DNA from: Janthinobacterium sp. 344
GTDB taxonomy: Bacteria > Pseudomonadota > Gammaproteobacteria > Burkholderiales > Burkholderiaceae_D
Length of the DNA stretch: 64,000 nt
NCBI RefSeq assembly: GCF_900112025.1
Contig: NZ_FOKL01000001.1
Span: forward strand, 546,762 to 610,761
Direction of reading: 5' to 3'
The position numbers and the translations under genes were made by a program. Of the stretch, positions 31,884 to 40,704 are shown in pieces (positions within the stretch are counted from its first letter, which is position 1; every line of letters begins with the position of its first letter). Under the pieces are notes generated by a model. It had not been told where the DNA came from. It worked only from the letters and a program-made list of their open reading frames with translations, and did not search any database.

Positions 31884-33218
31884 ATGGCCATTCCCTCCAC
31901 CGCCACCCCCGTCGCCGAAGCGCTGGCGCCATCGGCACCGGCACCGGCGCGCGCGCCCTCGCGCATCGCCACCGTCATCCGCGTGACGAGCGGGAACTTC
32001 ATCGAAATGTACGACTTTTTCCTGTTCGGCTTTTATGCGACATACATTTCCAGGGCATTCTTCCCCGCCACCAGCGAATATGCGGCCCTGATGATGACGT
32101 TCGCCACCTTCGGCGCCGGTTTTTTCATGCGTCCGCTCGGCGCCATCATCCTCGGCAGCTATATCGACCGCATCGGCCGCCGCAAGGGCCTGGTGCTGAC
32201 CCTGGCCATCATGGCCTCCGGCACGGCGCTGATCGCCTTCGTGCCCGGCTACGCCACCATCGGCCTGCTGGCGCCATTGCTGGTGCTGGCCGGGCGGTTG
32301 CTGCAAGGCTTCTCCGCCGGCGTGGAACTGGGAGGCGTGTCGGTCTACCTGTCCGAGATAGCAACGCCGGGCAACAAGGGATATTACGTCAGCTGGCAAT
32401 CGGCCAGCCAGCAGCTGGCCGTCATCTTTTCCGCCGCGCTCGGCTATTTCCTCAACGAGACCCTGAGCAAGGAATTCATCGCGGACTGGGGCTGGCGCAT
32501 CCCCTTCTTCATCGGCTGTTCGATTATTCCCGTGGTGTTCTACATCCGCCGCTCGCTGCAGGAGACCGAGGCCTACCTGACGCGCAAGTCGCATCCGACC
32601 TTCCGCCAGATGCTGGCGACGATCAGCCTGAACTGGCCGCTGGTCGTCACCGGCGCGATGCTGATCGTCCTGACGACGGTGGCGTTCTACCTGATCACCG
32701 TCTACACGCCGACCTTCGGCAAGAGCGTGCTCAAGCTCAGCACCGAGGAAAGCCTGCTCGTCACCTTGTGCATCGGCCTGTCGAATTTCCTCTGGCTGCC
32801 GCTGATGGGCGCACTGTCCGACCGCATCGGGCGCTGGCCCATCATGGCCGCATGCGCGGCGCTGACGCTGCTGACGGCCTATCCAGCCTTGGCCTGGCTG
32901 GTCGCCCGTCCAAGCTTCGACCATATGCTGATGGTGGAATTGTGGCTGTCCTTCCTGTACGGCAGCTACAACGGCGCCACCATCGTCGCGCTGACGGAAA
33001 TCATTCCGGCCAGCGTCAGGACCACGGGCTTTTCGCTGGCCTACAGCCTGGCCACCGCGCTGTTTGGCGGCATGACGCCGCTGGTATCGACCTTGCTGAT
33101 CGAGAGTACGGGCGACAGGGCGGCACCCGGCTACTGGATGGCCGGCGCCGGCGCCATCAGCCTGCTGGCGACATGGCTGATCTATCGCGGCATCGTCAAG
33201 GAGCGCAAGCCGGCCTGA
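31884..33218 (+). CDS. MFS transporter, metabolite:H+ symporter (MHS) type, citrate/tricarballylate-like
   Basis: A 444-residue twelve-helix MFS protein of the MHS group. After an Ala/Pro N-terminus, helix 1 reads [22 protein letters not shown], typical of citrate and tricarballylate symporters. Motif A is [10 protein letters not shown], and [23 protein letters not shown] is the characteristic helix 4-5 stretch. The second half has [11 protein letters not shown]. It should bring a di- or tricarboxylate into the cell with protons. It is 35 bases from the binding-protein gene and downstream of the divergent LysR gene. Exact substrate is not visible. Confidence 0.88.
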   Translation: MAIPSTATPVAEALAPSAPAPARAPSRIATVIRVTSGNFIEMYDFFLFGFYATYISRAFFPATSEYAALMMTFATFGAGFFMRPLGAIILGSYIDRIGRRKGLVLTLAIMASGTALIAFVPGYATIGLLAPLLVLAGRLLQGFSAGVELGGVSVYLSEIATPGNKGYYVSWQSASQQLAVIFSAALGYFLNETLSKEFIADWGWRIPFFIGCSIIPVVFYIRRSLQETEAYLTRKSHPTFRQMLATISLNWPLVVTGAMLIVLTTVAFYLITVYTPTFGKSVLKLSTEESLLVTLCIGLSNFLWLPLMGALSDRIGRWPIMAACAALTLLTAYPALAWLVARPSFDHMLMVELWLSFLYGSYNGATIVALTEIIPASVRTTGFSLAYSLATALFGGMTPLVSTLLIESTGDRAAPGYWMAGAGAISLLATWLIYRGIVKERKPA

Positions 33219-33244
33219 CCCGGGCCGCCTGACCCGGGGCTGCC

Positions 33245-33871
33245 TCAGGGCCAGGCCGGCCGGCGCATCTGGAACCGGCTGTCCGGGCCGATCTCGAAAT
33301 AATCGGCCGGCCCGCCGCCGCGCAGGATGGGCTGCGCGGCCGCCGTGTCATACACGCCGTCCACCAGCAGATGGCGCGCGATATGCACGCCCACCACTTC
33401 GCCCAGCACCAGCCAGCTGCCCACGCCCTCCCCGTTCACGCCCTCCAGCTCGATGATCTGCGTGCGCCGGCATTCGAAGGACACGGGGCTTTGCGCCACG
33501 CGCGGCACCGTGACGACGCGCGAGGCGGCCGGCGTCAGGCCCGCCAGCGCGAATTCATCGACCTCGGGCGGGGCCAGCGCGCAGCTGGCGTTCATGGCCC
33601 CGGCCAGCGGACGCGTGGCCAGGTTCCACACGAATTCGCCCGTCTCTTCGATATTGCGCAGGGTATCCTTGCGCCCGATGCTGGAAAAGCCGATCAGCGG
33701 CGGCGTGTAATTGAAGGCGTTGAAAAAGCTGTACGGCGCCAGATTCAGCACGCCGGCGCCGCTGCGGGTAGCGATCCAGCCGATGGGCCGCGGCCCGACG
33801 ATGGCATTGAACGGGTCGTGCGGCAAGCCATGGCCCTGCGCAGGTTCATAAAAATGGATGGGATCGGCCAC
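33245..33871 (-). CDS. flavin reductase-like (FMN-binding split barrel) protein
   Basis: A 208-residue flavin reductase/DIM6-NTAB-type protein. The FMN-binding signature spans NAIVGPRPIGWIATRSGAGVLNLAPYSFFNAF (about 22-53) and is followed by PLIGFSSIGRKDTLRNI and EFVWNL. The C-terminal portion VGVHIARHLLVDG...LRGGGPADYFEI closes the barrel. Such proteins reduce free FMN with NAD(P)H for a partner oxygenase or act as stand-alone flavoproteins. No oxygenase is adjacent. It converges with the symporter gene. Confidence 0.87.
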   Translation of the reverse strand: MADPIHFYEPAQGHGLPHDPFNAIVGPRPIGWIATRSGAGVLNLAPYSFFNAFNYTPPLIGFSSIGRKDTLRNIEETGEFVWNLATRPLAGAMNASCALAPPEVDEFALAGLTPAASRVVTVPRVAQSPVSFECRRTQIIELEGVNGEGVGSWLVLGEVVGVHIARHLLVDGVYDTAAAQPILRGGGPADYFEIGPDSRFQMRRPAWP

Positions 33872-34056
33872 GCGGATTCCTGAAGTGAGGGGCGCCGCGA
33901 AGCGGGCGCCTGGAATGACAGCTTAACAAAATCATCGCGCGGGCGCACTTGCCGGTACCTTGGGTGGCGGATTGCGCGTTGTGCCCGAAAGCTGTTTACA
34001 ACACTGTGGCAAATTTGCATACTGGTGCCACCTTCATCACGGGAAGCGTGAAACAG

Positions 34057-34791
34057 ATGAGCACTGGCCTTGCGCAGCATGCGCCTGATTTTTCTCTCGG
34101 CCGGCGTCCCCGGGGCCGCTACATCGCCGCGCTTGTCCTGCTGCACCTGGCGCTGTTCTGGGCGGCCACGCGGCCGGCCCACAGGGGCATCGCGCACGAC
34201 GACCGGGTCTGGCTGCAACTGGTGCCGCCCTTGCCGCCCGCAAGAGACGCCACGCCCCCCGTCGAGCGCGATCCGCCGTCCCCACGCCTGCCAGCCCGCC
34301 CCGCCGGTGCGGCGACCGCGTCGCCTCCCAAGGACGCAGTTCCCCCCGCGCCGCCGGCACCGGCGCCAGACCAGCCGCAAGACAGGCAGCAGGACAATCC
34401 CCTGCTGGCCGAACCGGCGCCTGCGGCGCCAAGGACGGAGCCGCGCTCGCTGGCGCAGCGGGCCTTGCTGGCCGCCGGCGCCATCGACCGCCAGCTGCGC
34501 GCCGAGCACCCGCAGGAGTTCGTGGCGCCGGCCGACACGGCGCAGACGCGCCTGGCGAAAGGCTTCGCGCAAGCGCATGCGGCGGTCAAGCCGAAGTGGT
34601 TCGAAGCGGCCCGCATCGAATTGTGGAGCGCGCCGAACGACCCCAAGCGCATCTACCGCGTCATCACGGCGACCGGAGAATATTGCATCTACCTGCCGGA
34701 CAAGGGCAACATGACGCTCAACCTCAGCGCGCGATCCGGCTACGCCGGTTTCGGCGAAGGCACGGCGGCGCCTTGTCCGATACGGTTTTAA
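34057..34791 (+). CDS. hypothetical membrane-anchored Pro/Ala-rich protein
   Basis: Unrecognised 244-residue protein. A short cytoplasmic N-terminus, one hydrophobic helix (YIAALVLLHLALFWAAT, about 22-38), a Pro/Ala-rich linker (about 60-135), and a soluble C-terminal domain (about 140-244) including KWFEAARIELWSAP, RIYRVITATGEYCIYLPDKG and a final CPIRF. The layout resembles TonB-like or envelope-spanning accessory proteins, but no TonB motif is seen. ATG 34057 is chosen over an upstream frame start because the extra residues look non-coding. Its stop overlaps the opposing helicase stop. Confidence 0.6.
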   Translation: MSTGLAQHAPDFSLGRRPRGRYIAALVLLHLALFWAATRPAHRGIAHDDRVWLQLVPPLPPARDATPPVERDPPSPRLPARPAGAATASPPKDAVPPAPPAPAPDQPQDRQQDNPLLAEPAPAAPRTEPRSLAQRALLAAGAIDRQLRAEHPQEFVAPADTAQTRLAKGFAQAHAAVKPKWFEAARIELWSAPNDPKRIYRVITATGEYCIYLPDKGNMTLNLSARSGYAGFGEGTAAPCPIRF

Positions 34792-37001
34792 TGCTCCTGC
34801 TCCTGCGCGGCGGCGGCGAATTGCTGCGCCCAGGCGTGCGCTCCGGCCACGTCCATCTGCAAGCTGGCATAGGATTTTTTCAGCAAATGCTCGGGCAGAG
34901 CCCAATCCCATTTTTCCCTGCGCAGATTGAATGCGCCCGCCAGCAGTTGCTGTGCGTCGGGCGGCGGCTGGCTGGCAAATGCACGCAGGCATTGCGAGAT
35001 CATTTCCTCGCCGGTTTCCTTGGCAAAAATCTCGATCGCGGGACCCGATACCGAGACGCTCAAGCCCGCCTTGCGCAGCACTGCGGCCAGGGCCTCGTTC
35101 TGCTTGTCGCCAAGCCAGGTCAGCAAATAGATAGTGCTGCCCATGCTCAGCATGACGCGTTGATCCAAGCGACAACGCGCATAGCTGTCACGCCCTTCCT
35201 GCAACAAGAGGGCAGCCGTGGCATCGAGAAAATGTGGCACGCCGGTGCCACGATACAGCTCGCGCATGCGTTCCCTGACGCTTGCATGTCTGTGCCCTTG
35301 ACTACCGCTAAACACGGGCGCCTTGCCGGTCGATGTCTTGCTGACCAAAATGGTTTTGCCGTCTTCATCTATCGTCTCGACACGCCAGGTTTTTCCTGCG
35401 AACACGATATAGTCGCCGATGGACACGCTGCTTGAAATAGGCAGGGAGCCGAGGACGCGGCTATCGCACACCACGCGATATTCGTCTTCCACCGCAAACG
35501 CGGCATAAAAGGAATAGTGGTTGACGATGCGTTCGCCTTTTGCACCGTGCAGCAGCACGCCTGATGCTTCCTGCTGTATCAATTCGAGCTTGCCCAGGTG
35601 GCGCAACATGTCGAGAAAATCAGCTTTGCCCAAGGCGGAAAAGGGACCTTGCACACACAGCGTGCGATAAACGTCACCCGCCTGCACGCCGCCACGCTGG
35701 GCAATCAGGGAAAGCAGTTGCTGGATCAGCGTTGAAAAGTGCAAGCCATTCGTTTGCGGTGGCTCAACCCATTTGTCTTCCAGCAGGCTGACCATTGCAG
35801 CGAAAGTAAACAACCCTGTCCGCAACTGGACATCCAGTGCGGAGTCCTTGGCCAACGCCTGTTCCGTGACATAGCCGCGCAAGATGGCGGGCTCGCCGGG
35901 GCGCCGTCCGGACCGTCCCAGGCGCTGGCGCATGCTGGCCACCGATGGCGGCGAGCTGATCTGCACCACGCTCTTGACTGCGCCTATGTCGATACCCAGC
36001 TCGAGGGTATTGGTACAGATGGCAGTGGCACAGCTTTCCTTGTTCTTCAAGGCCGCCTCTGTTTCCTCTCGAATGTCGCGCGAGAGGCTGCCATGGTGGG
36101 GCCAGAATTCATTGGGCGCCCTGGCGGCCTCACAGAGCCGGCGCAACGCGTAGGTATATTGTTCGACTTTGCCTCGGCTATTCGGAAAAATCAGGTTATT
36201 CGACCCGCGCAGCTTCGCAAACAGATCTTGCACAATAGACCGTTCAGAGGCTGATTCGTCGCCTGGATTTGCGTCCGCTGCTGGCGCCACATCGAGATAA
36301 CCCTTGATACATATGTCTAACGCGCCACGGTCGGCTTGCGATTCGATGAGATCGACGGCCGCGCCGCCATGCGGGCGCAAAAAATCCGCTCCCAACCGCG
36401 GATTGCCCAACGTCGCCGACAAGCCGATGCGCGGCACCATACGCCCCGCCGCCTGTTCGATGCGCTGCATCAGCGACTGCAATTGCTTGCCCCGTTCCGT
36501 ACCGATAAACGCATGCAGTTCATCGACCACGATGTAACGCAACCGTGCAGCGATGTTCGGCATCTGGAAACCCCGGTTGCACAGCATGGCTTCCAGCGAC
36601 TCCGGCGTGATCAGCACGACACCGGACGGCTGTTTGAAAAAACGCATCTTTGACGACGATGAAATATCGCCATGCCACGGCCAGACGGGAATTTCCAGCG
36701 TCGCGCACAGACGCTCCAATCTGCCAAACTGGTCGTTAATCAATGCCTTGAGCGGACTGATATACAAACACAGGCCGTGCTCCTCCCCGGCCTTCAGCAT
36801 ATTGCTCAGCACAGGAAAAAAAGCCGCTTCGGTCTTGCCGCTGGCCGTGGCGGCAGCAATGATGACATCGCCTGCGCCACTGCTGATCGCAGCGATCGAG
36901 CGCTCCTGGACATCGTGCAGCTCGCTCCAGTTTTCCGCCCAAATCCAGCGCTGGATACGCTCGTCCAGCAGCGAAAACGACGACGACAGTGGCGTACTCA
37001 T
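34788..37001 (-). CDS. DExH-box SF2 helicase, Lhr/BrxHI-like (TerB-ATPase-helicase cassette)
   Basis: A 737-residue superfamily 2 helicase. Motif I is ATASGKT (51-57), Ia ISPLKALIND (81-90), II DELH (160-163), III SATLG (195-199), IV-like LIFPNSRGKV, V CTNTLELGIDIG (329-340) and VI RQRLGRSGRR (358-367). The order and motif VI match Lhr-type and BREX BrxHI helicases. The 370 residues after the core hold an accessory region with winged-helix-like segments and no visible nuclease motif. It starts 5 bases after the ATPase stop and has no clear ribosome site, so it is probably translated by coupling. It is the last gene of the cassette. Predicted to translocate on DNA with the other two proteins; biochemistry not established. 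Confidence 0.85.
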   Translation of the reverse strand: MSTPLSSSFSLLDERIQRWIWAENWSELHDVQERSIAAISSGAGDVIIAAATASGKTEAAFFPVLSNMLKAGEEHGLCLYISPLKALINDQFGRLERLCATLEIPVWPWHGDISSSSKMRFFKQPSGVVLITPESLEAMLCNRGFQMPNIAARLRYIVVDELHAFIGTERGKQLQSLMQRIEQAAGRMVPRIGLSATLGNPRLGADFLRPHGGAAVDLIESQADRGALDICIKGYLDVAPAADANPGDESASERSIVQDLFAKLRGSNNLIFPNSRGKVEQYTYALRRLCEAARAPNEFWPHHGSLSRDIREETEAALKNKESCATAICTNTLELGIDIGAVKSVVQISSPPSVASMRQRLGRSGRRPGEPAILRGYVTEQALAKDSALDVQLRTGLFTFAAMVSLLEDKWVEPPQTNGLHFSTLIQQLLSLIAQRGGVQAGDVYRTLCVQGPFSALGKADFLDMLRHLGKLELIQQEASGVLLHGAKGERIVNHYSFYAAFAVEDEYRVVCDSRVLGSLPISSSVSIGDYIVFAGKTWRVETIDEDGKTILVSKTSTGKAPVFSGSQGHRHASVRERMRELYRGTGVPHFLDATAALLLQEGRDSYARCRLDQRVMLSMGSTIYLLTWLGDKQNEALAAVLRKAGLSVSVSGPAIEIFAKETGEEMISQCLRAFASQPPPDAQQLLAGAFNLRREKWDWALPEHLLKKSYASLQMDVAGAHAWAQQFAAAAQEQEH

Positions 37002-37006
37002 GGCCG

Positions 37007-38308
37007 TCAGAGCTTGAACGAGGCGAATTCGTCGTCGTCCTCGACCTCGGTATCAGAGACACCTGCCCTGTCAGGCATGATTTCAACGGCGCCTAACAAT
37101 TGCCGCCATGCGGCGCCAGGATTTTGCTCCAGCACCGCCAGCAAGTTGACAAAGGCCGTGATGGTCGTGCGCGGTGTGCGGAAATAGCTATCACCGAGAC
37201 GGCGCGCGCAATGTTCCATGAAAGCCGGCAGTGCCTCATCGGGCAGCAGATATTTCTCGGCGATGCCATATGCGTGCACGTGGCGCAGCTTGTCCAGCAA
37301 CACATAAAAGTCTTCTGGGTGCAAACTCGCCAGCCGCAGCACGGGTCCGCTGTAGTCGACCAGGCCGGCAACGGCGAAGGTATTTTCCGCCAGCCGGCTT
37401 TGCAGCGCCGGATAGCTGAACAAGCCGCGCCGCGTATCGAGCAGAAATTCCGGCGTACCGCCCAGAATGAATCCAAGCCCTACCGCCGTGCCTTGCAAGG
37501 TATCGTTCAGGATGCGCAGTATCTGTTCATAGTTCGCGTTGCGCGCCGGCGTATTGGCCAGCTTGTACAAATTGACCAGTTCATCGAGACAGACGACAAA
37601 ACCGGCGTAGCCAGCCAGTCGCACGAAGCGGGCAAACAGCTTCAGCTGGTCATAAAAGGAAGCATCGTCGACAATGGAACGCACTCCCAATGCCTGGCGC
37701 GCTTCAGTCTTGGTATTGAATTCACCGCGCAGCCAGCGGATCGCATCGGATTTCAACCCTTCGTCACCTGCCTCGAAGCCACGACAGTATGCCGCGATCA
37801 CATCGGCAAAATCAAAACCGTTGACCATCTCCGTCAAATGTTCGAGCTTTTGCCGTATCACTTCCTCCGTGCTGGCACCTTGGGCCAGCGCCTCGGTTTT
37901 GGCGTTGGCGATGAACCGTTCGACGATACCGGCCATCGCGCCACCCTCGGGCTTGGTACGGGTCGACAGATTACGCATCAATTCCGCGTACAACGAGCGC
38001 GCCTGGCCACCGGTCGCATGCAGGCGCCGGTCAGGATTCAGGTCGGCGTTGGCGGTCACCAGTTTTTTTTCCATCGCCACGGAACGTATCAGGTTGAGGA
38101 AAAAAGTCTTGCCGGCGCCATACTCACCGATAACAAAGCGTATTGTCGAACCGCCGTCGGCGATACGATCAAGATCCGCCACCAGTGACTCGATCTCTGG
38201 CTTGCGGCCAACCTGGATCAGGTGCTGGCCAGCGCGCGGCACGACGCCGGCGCGCAAGGACTGGATCACCGCGTCGCGGTCTTTCGGGCGGATGGCTGGA
38301 GCGTTCAT
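37007..38308 (-). CDS. BrxD-like P-loop ATPase (BREX ATP-binding domain family)
   Basis: A 433-residue AAA-type ATPase of the family annotated as BREX system ATP-binding protein (DUF2791/BrxD-like). Walker A is GEYGAGKT (61-68), Walker B FVVCLDE (237-243), with a sensor-like GFILGGTPEFLLD (279-291). The N-terminus RDAVIQSLRAGVVPRAGQHLIQVGR is the usual lead-in. The C-terminal ~20 residues are strongly acidic (DTEVEDDDEF). The ATG at 38308 overlaps the TerB gene stop (ATGA). In BREX type 2 systems BrxD occurs with BrxHI; here the same pair is present without PglX, PglZ or BrxC. Likely the energy-using or loading subunit of the cassette. Confidence 0.85.
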   Translation of the reverse strand: MNAPAIRPKDRDAVIQSLRAGVVPRAGQHLIQVGRKPEIESLVADLDRIADGGSTIRFVIGEYGAGKTFFLNLIRSVAMEKKLVTANADLNPDRRLHATGGQARSLYAELMRNLSTRTKPEGGAMAGIVERFIANAKTEALAQGASTEEVIRQKLEHLTEMVNGFDFADVIAAYCRGFEAGDEGLKSDAIRWLRGEFNTKTEARQALGVRSIVDDASFYDQLKLFARFVRLAGYAGFVVCLDELVNLYKLANTPARNANYEQILRILNDTLQGTAVGLGFILGGTPEFLLDTRRGLFSYPALQSRLAENTFAVAGLVDYSGPVLRLASLHPEDFYVLLDKLRHVHAYGIAEKYLLPDEALPAFMEHCARRLGDSYFRTPRTTITAFVNLLAVLEQNPGAAWRQLLGAVEIMPDRAGVSDTEVEDDDEFASFKL

Positions 38309-40431
38309 TGTGCAAGTCTTTCGAGAATGTCGGGATTGATGTCGACCGGATCGTCGCCTTCGGTGCAGGGCATGTCGAACGCGTCGTAGCACGCCTCGTT
38401 GAGCCGCTCCAGGGCACCATCGAGCATGACGCCCGCTTCCTGGGCGAGGGGTTCCAATTCGGAGCGCCGCCACGAGGTGCGTGTGAGCAGATGGCGCGAG
38501 AATCGGGCATGCGTGGCGTCAAGTCCAAGCAAGCCGTCATGGCTGTCGATCGGTGGCGACGCGACGTCAGTGCCCGGTTCGTCCTGGAAGATATCGCCCA
38601 GTAGCGTCGCCACCTGTTGACTGTCTTGTTGTAATGCCGCAATGCGCGCGCGATCCAGCACAAAACCGTCTGCCGACACGCTGGAGCCGCTTACGGGCCG
38701 GTGTGCTGTCGCGCCAGCATGGACTTGACTGTACATTTTTTGATGCTCGACGCCCAGCAGTGTGCAGACCCTTTCCAGCACCGCGATTTCCTGGCGTGTC
38801 GCCGGCGTCCCCGCCATCGTGATGATGCAGTCGGCGCAGGCCTCGCGCGCGACCGGCGGGAGCGCGGCGATACGCCGCTTGAAAGAACTCAGCGCGACAG
38901 GTTGCAGCAGAATCATGCGCGCCATCAGGCGGCGCCGCAGATACGGTGTCAACTGGCTCCAGGCGACGATCTGCGCCTGGCAGAGTGGCCATTTATGGTC
39001 AGAATACACACCGTCTGCCTGCGCCATGGCAAGCAACAATTCCAGGCTCAGCAAGGCAGTCTCGTAAAACGACGCCACATCGCCCGCCTCTTGCGGCGCC
39101 GCCGCGCGGTACAGCGCCACCCGCTCGGGTAATGCCGCGCCGCCCGCCATGGACAGGATGTCCGGCTCCATGGCAATCCGTTGCGCCAGCAGGGCCGCAG
39201 CCAAGGCACGCAAATTGTCCTTGCCGATACCTGCCGATGCACCAAAATGCCGCGCCAGTTCCTCCACAGACATCACCATTACTGTCTCGCCCAAGCATGC
39301 ATTCACGTAAGCGAGAGCTCGCTTCGCCGTCTCGGGCCATAATGAAAATGGCAAGAACAGCCAGGCATCGGGCGTTGCGTGCCTGTCCGGACGATGCTCG
39401 ATGACACGGCTATAGGCGTCCAGCTCCGACGAGCAGGCATCGATCAGCTCCTGCAGCGTTTGTCGTGGAAGGCTGGCGATGGTGAAGTCAGGAATATCGC
39501 CTGGCATCGTCTTCCCGCCCGCGCTGGCCTGCAATCCGGGCGATGCGGGCGAATACGGCAGGCACAGCTTGTGCGTCGTCAAAACAAGCGCGATGCCATC
39601 ACCATGCAGCCGCTTGTACGTCAGGCGAAACAGGCTTTCAAATTCATCAGGACAGCGGCTTGCCGCCGTGCGCAATATCAGCGCAGGATCGTAGCGTATC
39701 CACGCCCAAGCCATATCTACCGTCAGCGGTACATTATCGACACAGGCTTGCCCGAGCGCTACCCGTAAATGCAGTGGCATGCCATCTTCAGGCGACGAAT
39801 CCGGCATCGGCTGCAGATAGAGCCGCTGCGGATCGCCTGCCAATTGCAATACCTGTAAAAGAGACATGCAATGGCGCGAAAATAATCCGGACTTGCTGCC
39901 GTAGTGTTTATGCAGCCGCGTGAGTTCCTTCATAATCTGCGGCATTTCCGCATCGACGGCACGGTCATTTTCCGCATCGATCAATACCCGCCGTTCCAGC
40001 CCATAAAAGAAAGCGAATACATAAGCGATATCAGCGTCCGGACTACTACGTCCGTCGGCAAGCCAGCGCAGGTAAGCACCGCGCTGCTGGGGCAAGGCAT
40101 CCGCATAACCCGACCAGTAGAAATTCACGGGAACCGCATAGTCGCTGCCAAAGTCGACGCTCTTGCCAGTATCAATCAATGCAGGATCAGCCCTGCCATT
40201 ATTTCCTGGCAAGCTATGTCCAACATAAATCATCCCGCCGGAAATCACCAGGCCGCCAATCTCCACCCTTTCATGGCGCGCTATCCATCGAGCGGCATGG
40301 CCATGCGAAGGCGGCGGTGGGGGAATGCGGTAGCCAGATGAATCAGCCAATCGAACCTCGCTTGTTTTTGCTGACAGGATAGCAACCCAGGTCCGACAGC
40401 GCGCCATGGCGGAGCCAACGCGAACAAACAC
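38305..40431 (-). CDS. TerB-N/TerB-C domain protein (first gene of candidate defence cassette)
   Basis: A 708-residue multidomain protein. After a Pro-rich stretch (PPPPPSHG), the N-terminal domain (about 45-260) has the TerB-N pattern VEIGGLVISGGMIYVGHSLPG and later DADIAYVFAFFYGLERRVL. A central helical region contains LELLLAMAQADGVYSDHKWP (about 510-530), the acidic TerB-type helix with potential metal ligands. The C-terminal TerB-C region (about 590-708) ends GDDPVDINPDILERLAQ. TerB-N/TerB-C proteins have been linked by comparative genomics to DNA-processing and stress systems. The start is uncertain: GTG 40431 gives this length, ATG 40407 is 8 codons shorter. Base composition is slightly less GC-rich than the flanks. 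No tellurite genes (TerC, TerD, TerZ) are nearby. Confidence 0.75.
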   Translation of the reverse strand: MFVRVGSAMARCRTWVAILSAKTSEVRLADSSGYRIPPPPPSHGHAARWIARHERVEIGGLVISGGMIYVGHSLPGNNGRADPALIDTGKSVDFGSDYAVPVNFYWSGYADALPQQRGAYLRWLADGRSSPDADIAYVFAFFYGLERRVLIDAENDRAVDAEMPQIMKELTRLHKHYGSKSGLFSRHCMSLLQVLQLAGDPQRLYLQPMPDSSPEDGMPLHLRVALGQACVDNVPLTVDMAWAWIRYDPALILRTAASRCPDEFESLFRLTYKRLHGDGIALVLTTHKLCLPYSPASPGLQASAGGKTMPGDIPDFTIASLPRQTLQELIDACSSELDAYSRVIEHRPDRHATPDAWLFLPFSLWPETAKRALAYVNACLGETVMVMSVEELARHFGASAGIGKDNLRALAAALLAQRIAMEPDILSMAGGAALPERVALYRAAAPQEAGDVASFYETALLSLELLLAMAQADGVYSDHKWPLCQAQIVAWSQLTPYLRRRLMARMILLQPVALSSFKRRIAALPPVAREACADCIITMAGTPATRQEIAVLERVCTLLGVEHQKMYSQVHAGATAHRPVSGSSVSADGFVLDRARIAALQQDSQQVATLLGDIFQDEPGTDVASPPIDSHDGLLGLDATHARFSRHLLTRTSWRRSELEPLAQEAGVMLDGALERLNEACYDAFDMPCTEGDDPVDINPDILERLAQ

Positions 40432-40704
40432 CTGAGTCTTTTCTTCCAGTCACATTCTTCTTTAAGGCGATGCAATGAAAGTAAGATGCCTTATTGTATA
40501 GAAATGTTTGCATCAGCAAGTGCTTATCTTGATTTGCGGATTTTCTTGCAACATCGCAGGAACCAGCCGAAGCGCACCGCAACAGCATGCCGCATGGGCC
40601 CGACCCGTGTGGCATGGCGCACGCAAGGGCACAATTGTCTAGCCCCCTTCCCCGGGCCTCGCTTATGATGGGGCAACTCAACCATTATCATTGCGCTACC
40701 GCCC

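Noticed and set aside
34788-40431. A complete BREX locus
   Set aside because: BrxD-like and BrxHI-like proteins occur, but PglX methylase, PglZ phosphatase, BrxC/PglY and PglW are missing from the window.
38305-40431. Tellurite resistance operon
   Set aside because: Only a TerB-domain protein is found; TerC, TerD, TerE and TerZ are absent and the partners are an ATPase and a helicase.
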